This document shows positions 56,621 to 64,000 of a stretch of 64,000 nt of DNA, in pieces; within the stretch, counting starts at the first letter, position 1; every line of letters starts with the position of its first letter. The position numbers were made by a program, and so were the translations under genes. Source of the stretch: Zasmidium citrigriseum (taxonomy: Eukaryota > Ascomycota > Dothideomycetes > Mycosphaerellales > Mycosphaerellaceae); assembly GCA_002786025.1 (NCBI GenBank), contig NHNW01000094.1, positions 18,426 to 82,425 of the forward strand, given 5' to 3'. Below the pieces are notes generated by a model that saw nothing but the letters and a program-made list of their open reading frames with translations, made no database searches and was not told where the DNA came from.

Positions 56621-58479
56621 ATCGGGAAAAGCTTAAGCGAGTCCGCTACTAGTAGCGAACTCGCGTAGTCTACCTCTACCTTAGTACTAGCTAAGCTCCC
56701 TAATTCGCCTAAGTCCTCGTCTTCTCTAGATCCTAACGCTCCTAAATAGCTTCCTACTTAGATCCTTTTACGATCCTTAGCTTCCTACGCCGTCCCTAGC
56801 GTAGATCCTTAGCCTTCCCAGACTCTTCCTAAGTATCTTACTCGACTTAACGCAAAATCCCGCCTTATTCCTAGGGATTATGTCCGTTACAATACCTACT
56901 ATTACCTATGAGCTCTAGAAGCGCTCGATCTAACGGAGAGTTATCCTCGTATTCTATTAGATCTCGAATTTTAGTCCTAGCCTAGCTCCCCTCTCTTTCT
57001 ACTATTTCCCTATTATAATTTTAAGTCTACGGACGAGGATTCCTAGCCGCGGCCTATATCTAGTACTATTAAGCTAATAGACTTAATTAACGCTTTTAAA
57101 TAGATTCCTAAAATTCGTCTAGACTTAGGAGAAGAATATTACCCGCTAATAGTATTAGGTAAACTCTTTCTAGTATCCCTAGGAGAGAATTTAGTATAGT
57201 TATTTAACGATATCCTATAGTAAGTACTAGTATACGCCTATTCTCTTATAGGATCCGATATTAAGGATTTAATCTAAGAATCCTATAGTACTAACTAGTC
57301 TCCCTCTAACGACGACGCCGAATTTATCGAAGATAGTAATAGCGGAGTCTCTTATAAAGACTACTTTCTAGTCCGCCTCGAGGAGCGCGAGGTAGAAGAG
57401 GAAGAGGAAGAGAAGGAGGAGTTTTTCCCCTACGAAGAGGAACTAGAATCTTAAGCGTCTATTACTAATATAAACCTTACGCAAGTATACGAAGAGCGTA
57501 AAAACCGCTTCTAGCGTAAGCGCGATACTAGTAAGGATAAAATTATTTATATAGGTATAGTAAGAATAGGCTTACCTAAACCTTTCTAGTCGTAGGAGTA
57601 TATTTATAAGCTAAGTATAGATCTAGCTAACTTGGAATCCTTCTCGGACGAAGACGATAGGATAAAGAAGCCTTACTTAAAGTAGCGCCTCGAGGAGATA
57701 GAGGACTATATCGAGAAGGAGATTCTCGTACTTCCCTAGGTAGACGAAGACCTAATACGTCCTAAAAGTAAAGCTAGAAGAATAGGTACTATAACGTTAT
57801 TTTCCTTACTTCGCGTAGTACGCGAAGAACGATTCGATTACGTACTAGGATTAACCCTATATACCTTATACCTACCTAGGTTAACTCGATACCCTAACGT
57901 CTTACCTATTAGCTAGAATAGACTATCGTCGCTAGACGCTAATACTACTAGCTATATCCTTCCTAACCCTAACTACCCGGAGGGACCTACTAATAGATTA
58001 ATCTATATTCCCTTCGCGCCGAGATCTTAGCCTACTACTAGACGATTTATATAAACTAGAATCTAAAGTAGGATATTATATATGTCTTACTTCGGATATA
58101 CTATAAAGCTATCTCGTAACTTAGCTATTATAAGGAAGCCTCTTCCTCGAGGACCGATTATAGTCCCTATATAACTTAACGCCTTTACTATATATAAGAG
58201 AAGAGATAAGAAGGTTAGGCCTATACCCGCTCCTATATCCGACTTAGAAACTATACTAGTATATAGTAATATTAACTAGAAGAAGGATTACTTAGTAAGG
58301 GAAGCTACTATACTACTAGGGACTAGCCCCTATAACGACGTCTTCCTTATTAAGAAGTTCTCTAATATCCCTCGTAGAGAGAGACTTACTTAAGAAAGAC
58401 TTAGTAGTATTAAGCCTAGGATTAACCTTACCGACGAAGAAATAGACCTGTTTAGGGAGATACTCTTTAACCGTAAGAA

Positions 58480-59950
58480 TACTCTATCTTAGACCTTTAG
58501 TAAGATTAGGCAAATACGTCCAGACGTTGTACCTCCTTAGGTAATTAGGACAGTTCCTTATTAAGCCTAGGCACCTAAATACGGGTACAAGATTCCGAAG
58601 TCTCTAGAACCTATTATTAATAATATACTTCGCGAGAGGATTAAGAATAGTATTCTAGAGTATAGTAAAAGCTCTTACTCTAACAATTAGTTTATTGTTT
58701 CTAAGAGCGTCCCTAGGAAATATCGGCTTATTAATAATACTTAGTAAATTAATCGTATTACTATTAGGGACGTATATATCCCTCTAGAAACGGATACCTT
58801 CTCGGAAGACTTTACCTACCTTAGATACTTTAGTCTCGTTAATCTTTATAGTAGCTATAACTAACTTCTACTCGCCGAGGAATCTCGAGATCTTATAGCT
58901 TTCTAGACTCCTTTTAGACTTCTTCGGATAATAACTCTACCTTAAGGTAGTACGAATTTAGTTACCTAGTTTTAGCGGGCTCTTTACTATATTATTTTAG
59001 ATTATATTATATATACTATAAGAGTTTTCGTTAATAATATTAGCGTTAAGGGACCTTCCTATTATATTAAAGAAGAGTTTATCGCTCCTAGACTTCGTAA
59101 CTAGGTAGTTATAGCTATTTAAACTTTAGATAACGTTCTTACTAATCTTGAACGAGCTAGCTTAACTATTGCTCTAGCGAAGTCTTACTTCCTTTACGAA
59201 TCTACTAAGGTCGTTAGGTACGTCTATAGTAGCGAGGGGAGGTATCCTAATCTATCTCGTATTAATAAGATTATTAACTAGCCTATTCCCTTAAACGCTA
59301 TCGAAGTTCGCTCTTTCCTTAGAGTTTATATATTCTACTAGATCTAGATTCCTCGATATATAATTATCTCCTCGCCTCTCTACGATCTCGTTAAAGTTAA
59401 GAAAACGGAGGAAGGAAAGACTACTTTTGTCTAGAGTATTCTTAGTAATTACGCCTTTAAATCCTTAAAGTATCTTCTTACTACGGCGCTAGTTCTAGTA
59501 TCTCTCGACTATAGCCTACATAGCGGCCTAATTATTCTTTCCGTTAACGTAAGCGGAGCTAGCTAGGGAGCCGTCCTATAGTAAATAGACAAGAACGGCA
59601 AGAGGTACCTAGTTAGGTACAAGAGCGGAGTCTAGAGTAAAGGATAACTAAAGCTCGACGCTAGACGTAAAGAATATAGAGCCGTTCTTAACGTTCTTAA
59701 GAAGCTTAAGCTATACCTCTAGGGAGTCTACTTTCTACTAGAACTAGACGCCTAGACTCTAATTTACTAGCTTAACATAGCACATTCTAATCTACTAAAC
59801 GTAGCTCTTACTCGCTAGATCGCCTAGATTAGGCTCTTCGACTTTAAGATCGTTTACGTTCCTAATAAGAAGTATACGGCCGTAGATAGACTCTCTCGTA
59901 GGCTAGCGACGCCTTAGGATCTTGACGAGATTATCTAAGACGATAACGTT
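58480..59950 (+). pseudogene. Reverse transcriptase and RNase H remnant, catalytic DD changed to NN
   Basis: Motifs: KYRLINNT, EESRDLIAF followed by a stop and TPFRLLRITTLP, and RVFVNNISVKGP at 59,024-59,060, where active members have F(I/V)DDI. Then RYPNLSRINKIINWPI and RNase H (LDYSLHSGLI, DKNGKRYLVRYKSGV, and RLFDFKIVYVPN). The Asp codons are now AAT AAT at 59033-59038, each preceded by T, as RIP predicts. Confidence 0.88.
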
Positions 59951-60239
59951 AAGGAAATAATCGACTTAGCTTTCTTTAATGTCTCTATCTATAACGCTTC
60001 CTTCCCGGATATTAACTCTACGGTAATCTAGTACCCTAACTTAATACTTTTAGAGGATATAGACGTAGACTTTAAAGACTATATTAACCTCTCTAATATT
60101 AATATACCTAATACAGTTATATCTATACCTATTACGGTTACCGAGGATCGCCGAGAGACTCCTAAAGCTAGTCCTTCGAACTATTAAGAAACTTAATACC
60201 TAGGACCGAGCGATCTTCTAGCTAGACGATTCCTTAACG

Positions 60240-61560
60240 GGGACTATAGCGATAACTCTTATAATATTGCTTTCTTCAAAGTAACTAGTTAGCGCCTAGC
60301 ACGAGTCAAGTCCTTAGACTTCTATCGCTAGAAGATCTATACTATAAGATATTTAGTTAGGAACTAGAAGCTCTTTTTCTAGGCTACGTACAACGCCCCG
60401 CTATAGGTAGTAATCGATAACCTAGCTACTTAGAAGAGAATTTTCGAGTCTCTTTATAATTAACGAGGCTATAAGGGACGGGAGGCTACTCTTACGGCGA
60501 TTAGAGCTCGATACTACTAGACTAGTATAACGAGAGATATTAAGAACCGAGTTCGAGTATATAAAGTCTATAAGAAAGACTATAAGGATTAATAGTTCTC
60601 GCTAGCTAGGTACTCGTAGCAAGCCTCTATCGGTACTAGATAGGGTGTCGATATTATATAAGTAAACGACAAAGGAAGCCTTATAGTCGTAGTCGAGTAT
60701 CTTAGTAGCTAGGCTAAGGCTAAGGTCATCTATTACGCTAGTAACTAGGTTATAGCTCTAATAGTTGCTAATTTTCTCTATAAGGACGTCTTCTATAAGT
60801 ACGGCTACGTATACTACATCTTCTTTAATAGCGGAACTAAGAATACTAAGGAAGTAGAACGATTGCTTAGGAGAATAGGCGTCAAAGCTATTAAGATTAC
60901 GCCCTATTATCCCTAGGCTAATAGAATCGTTAAACGCTATTATAGGCCTTTAATTAAAGCTATTTCCAAGATCTATCGAGACTTAGGGGAAGAAAACCGG
61001 ACTAGCTAGAAGAAATAGGTCGACGCCTACCTCTAGGTAGACTAGACTACTATTAAGTATTCTACTAGCCGTACCCCTACCGAAGTTATCTACGGACGAG
61101 ATATAATCTTGCCTATAGAACTAGTATATCTAACGATCCTTCTTTAAGCTTTCTATAAAATTAAGGACAAAGGAACCGTAGAGCTTTTATAGTTACGAGC
61201 TATATAGCTTCGATAATATAACTAGACTATAGAAGAAGTTAAAGACCGCGTTAACCGCCTTCGCCTTATTTATATTGCCTACTAGAATACAGCTAAGCGA
61301 GCAAAGGACGTTAACTAGAAAGTTAGTAACTATATACTCTTACGTAGATCTAATCTTAATAAGAGATTCGACCTTAAGCTCGCTTTCCGCTAGAGAGGGC
61401 TATATCGAATTGCTTCTACTAGATATAGATCTTAAACGTTCTCTATTAAGGAACTCGATAGGGCCGTTCTTAAGGATCGCTAAGGCGGTACTAGATACTT
61501 CTATAGGTCCGAACTTTAGTAGGTACCTCTAGTTCTACTAGATTAATTTACTCCGGAACA
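60240..61560 (+). pseudogene. Integrase remnant with GPY/F-like C-terminus
   Basis: The core is readable: GVDII, VNDKGSLIVVVEYL, YYIFFNSGTKN, and ITPYYP, stop, ANRIVKRYYRPLIKAI. The catalytic Glu after the second Asp is Lys (AAA at 60942-60944, GTT-GAA to GTT-AAA, again TpG to TpA). TPTEVIYGRDIILPIE and RFDLKLAFR follow, typical of Ty3/gypsy integrase C-termini. Confidence 0.87.
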
Positions 61561-62234
61561 CCTACGGAACTTAGAGCCTAATAATAAGGAGTAAGGACTA
61601 GTGCCTAATAATAATTAAGAACTAGAACCGGAACTAGAGGAAGAAGATAAGGATATCTAGCCTAGCTAGATCGACGAAGATAGCTAGCCTATTAAATCCG
61701 ATAACGACGAAGGTAGTAACTTCGCTAGACCTTCTTAAAACACTAGGAATCGCAATCGTTAACGCGAACGCCGTAGGCAAGAATTAGTACTCTAGTACGA
61801 CTTATACGATAACCGCTAGTCGCCATAAGTTATTAGGGACTTTACTTATATCGATTTCGATAAGTATTAACGTATAGACTAGCCTCCACGTCGTTAATAA
61901 CGTTAATAAGTACCTCTAATAGTATACTCGACTAGATATCCCCTAATAACGTTACGATTACGTAACTACTAAGCTTCGCGTACTACGCGGACTTTTATAC
62001 CTAAGCTACTATATCTTCGATACCTTAACGCTTTCTAAGCTTCTTCTTTTCTTTAATAGCGGTAAGAAGCGCAAGACGAAGGCTAGACGAGGCCGCCGTC
62101 TAACACCTTATCTACTAATATAGGTATCGCTCTCGATAATAGCTAATATAGTTAATATATATACCGTTCGACTCGCGTAGTTGCTAGGAGTTAAATAGTA
62201 GTATTTTTAACGCCTATAGTAACTATATAGGGCT

Positions 62235-62880
62235 ATGTACGCTCTACCTACGCTCCGTAGTATTCTTAGCCTAGCTAAGCTACTCGCCGCTTAGCTAGAC
62301 CCTCTACCTCCACCTCCTCTATCTCTAGTATCGCTAGCTCTAACTATAGAAGGATATAAGAAGAACCTTCTTATATACCCTTATAGCTACGGAACGACCC
62401 GCACGTAGTCTAAGCTTCCTATAGGCTATATCTTCGATAAATTAATAGTCTATCGCTATCCGCTAATACTACGGTATTACCTTAAAGTAGCTAACGCTAC
62501 CGCGTCCGTACGCGTACGCTTAATCTACGCTAGCCTTAGCCCTAGATAGAAGTATAAGCGCTTAGTTTTACTACTATTAAACGCGGAATTATTCCACGAA
62601 CTTAAAGGTGTCCTTTTTAATAACGCCCCTACGCGTAATAGGCTCGTACGAGATAGTATACGCTTTAATATAGAAGCCTTACGATATACTATACGACACG
62701 GTCTTGTAGACGAATTCGGTATATACGTTAGTATACTTAATAAACTCGAAGGCTTTACTACGAGTATAAAAGGTACTAAAAGTACGGACCTCTAGCTAGC
62801 TAGTACTCGTCCTCCTTAGTAGTAGCCTTCTTCGCTAGCTTCTTCTTCGTTGTAAGAAGTAGAAGATTAAGAAGAAGTGC
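62235..62880 (+). pseudogene. RIP-damaged extra ORF downstream of integrase
   Basis: A frame from ATG 62235 reads coherently for about 200 codons with only RIP-type stops. It includes NLLIYPYSYGTTRT, GYIFDKLIVYRYPLILRYYL, RLVLLLLNAELFHELKGVL and RHGLVDEFGIYVSILNKL. It has no chromodomain, zinc knuckle or known retroelement signature that I recognise. It could be a third ORF of the rightward element, a separate repeated gene, or a fragment of another transposon. Confidence 0.5.
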
Positions 62881-62899
62881 CTCGATACTAGCGTACGCT

Positions 62900-64000
62900 A
62901 GACTCTATAACTACTATAGGCTAGTTAAGGGTAGGCTATATTAGCTACCGAGGCTACTAGCTACTAGCGCTAGCACCTACTAGCTAGGCGTCTCTTTTAA
63001 GACGAAAGCGGCTTCTCTTCTTCCCTTTATTAGACATATATATACTACTTTTTAGATATAGACAGATATAGTAAAATCCTATATACTAAACCTCTCGCTC
63101 TCCTCCTTTCTACTTATTATAGCCGCTAAACCAACATAGCTACCTACTAAATCGTTACTAGCTTAAGACGAATAGAGCTATATTATACTACCTATACGAA
63201 CTAACTACCTATAACCTACCTTTAGCTCTATTTTACTACTCGGTACCTATAGTAGGGTTAGACTATAGGCGCTAGGTTATATTTTTAGTAGTTAGTACGA
63301 GGGTAGAAGATATACCTATCTTCTTTAGCTACCTAACCGATTCCTCTCGCGATACCCGAGACTAGCGAACTCGTAACGAATATAGTACTCGAACAAGGAA
63401 CAGAAGAATAGAAGACTATAAGAGTAGCGCTAGCGCTTTAAAAAGAGCTATATTACGATTATATAGATACCTATATACCGCTCGGATATACCGTATATAC
63501 GAACGATTTACGACACTCGCGTTAGGATATAGAAACAGGCCCGCTTCTATAGTCCTTTATAAGTAATAGGCATACTCGCTAATCGCTAAAATCGCTAATA
63601 GTTAAATCGCTACTCGCTAATCGGAGGACTCGGTATCTAATATACGAAGGCGCTAAGTATTAGGTCTAAGATTCTTAACTATAAGACATATACGACCTCT
63701 TTCTAGGGAGGAACATTGCCTCGCTACTAGAAATAAGCGGGTATAGCGAAGACCCCGAAAATCGCCTTCTCGCACCCTCGTTCTTCTAATATTATAAGCT
63801 AGTTTCTTTTATTAGCAACGGGACCGGTTCGTAACGGAATAATAGCTCTAGCAGATACTAGAGCTATTAAATAGAGAAACTAGAGATTAAGTTATCTAGG
63901 AAGAGCTTTAAGGATTAGGTATTACTAAGGAATTAATAGGGCGGTAGCCGCTTATTAAGCTAAAGATCCTCGTAAAACCGGTTTAGGAAATTAGATTAAA
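62900..64000. other. RIP-damaged sequence, not identified
   Basis: CpA/TpG stay depleted to the window edge, so the block continues. No recognisable retroelement motif was found. A purine run aGGGAGGAACA at about 63,702-63,712 could be a polypurine tract of the rightward element, but no LTR pair supports this. Confidence 0.5.

Larger units (their letters stand above)
52769..61930 (+). mobile_element. Degenerate long Ty3/gypsy retrotransposon, rightward
   Basis: Read rightward: gag with zinc knuckle (to about 54.6 kb), a long linker, aspartic protease (56.2-56.6 kb), a second linker, RT (58.5-59.3 kb), RNase H (to 59.95 kb) and integrase (60.2-61.56 kb). The pol is of the FVDDI type, a different lineage from the leftward element. 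Gag to integrase spans about 8 kb, so the polyprotein was unusually long. Stops occur throughout, but some CpA/TpG remain, so RIP was less complete here. LTRs were not resolved by eye. Confidence 0.85.
47336..64000. repeat. RIP-saturated transposon block
   Basis: Over 16.6 kb, CpA and TpG are nearly absent while CpG and TpA are abundant. That is the signature of repeat-induced point mutation (C to T at CpA on either strand), not of CpG methylation decay. Retrotransposon frames are readable only if TAG/TAA stops are taken as former CAG, CAA or TGG codons. Two Ty3/gypsy elements are recognisable, one per strand. The block runs past the right edge of the window. No intact host gene is present inside. 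Confidence 0.93.

Noticed and set aside
54355..61532. Short open frames inside the RIP block
   Set aside because: They are chance openings of 60-85 codons in RIPed retrotransposon DNA, mostly out of frame with the recognisable gag/pol remnants.
51611..63297. Shared tagtagttagtacgaggg at 51,611 and 63,279 as LTR or primer-binding-site copies
   Set aside because: Only about 18 bases match, the flanks differ, and one copy lies inside pol, so low-complexity coincidence is likelier.

Overview
The window is nuclear DNA of a filamentous ascomycete, most likely a Dothideomycete close to the Mycosphaerellales. The evidence is many short introns (about 45-68 nt, often with a CTGAC-like branch point), typical fungal families (Tpa1/Ofd1 oxygenase, GRAM-TBC-EF-hand RabGAP, sterol-type glucosyltransferase, GLEYA adhesin, CE16, GH92, two P450s), small cysteine-rich secreted proteins, and a long block damaged by repeat-induced point mutation (RIP). 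The lineage is inferred. Exon structures were spliced by hand and checked for reading phase.

Layout. 1-1.6 kb: no gene, one degenerate duplication. 1.6-8.5 kb: three lineage-type genes of unknown function, two with long coiled coils. 8.5-12.7 kb: gene-poor, with a 72-75 bp minisatellite, a cluster of hairpins, an assembly gap inside a 54 bp repeat, and possible gene debris. 12.7-28.4 kb: a secreted protein, a two-exon GT1 glucosyltransferase with C-terminal ubiquitin-interacting-motif-like helices, a P450, a small hydrophilic stress-type protein, and two adjacent secreted carbohydrate-active enzymes (CE16 esterase, GH92 mannosidase). 29-38 kb: a Q/P-rich protein with an in-frame TAG, the Tpa1/Ofd1 oxygenase, a MARVEL-domain membrane protein and a RabGAP. 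38-41.4 kb: a divergent pair, an FMN-dependent 2-hydroxyacid oxidase and a CYP504-like P450, with a degenerate extra copy of the oxidase's last coding segment. 41.5-47.1 kb: two tiny cysteine-rich secreted proteins, a PAN/GLEYA adhesin and a hypothetical membrane protein.

47.3-64.0 kb is a RIP-saturated block almost without CpA or TpG. It holds two Ty3/gypsy elements of different lineages, back to back: a chromodomain-bearing element reading leftward (about 48.3-52.7 kb) and a longer one reading rightward (about 52.8-61.9 kb), then a possible extra ORF. The catalytic DD pair of both reverse transcriptases reads NN, exactly as RIP predicts.

The most useful leads are the oxidase/CYP504-like pair, the effector-like genes beside the RIP boundary, three GC-AG introns, in-frame TAG codons followed by open sequence, and the telomere-like repeat inside a pol gene. 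I did not find a clearly new multi-gene system; the oxidase/P450 pair is the nearest candidate.
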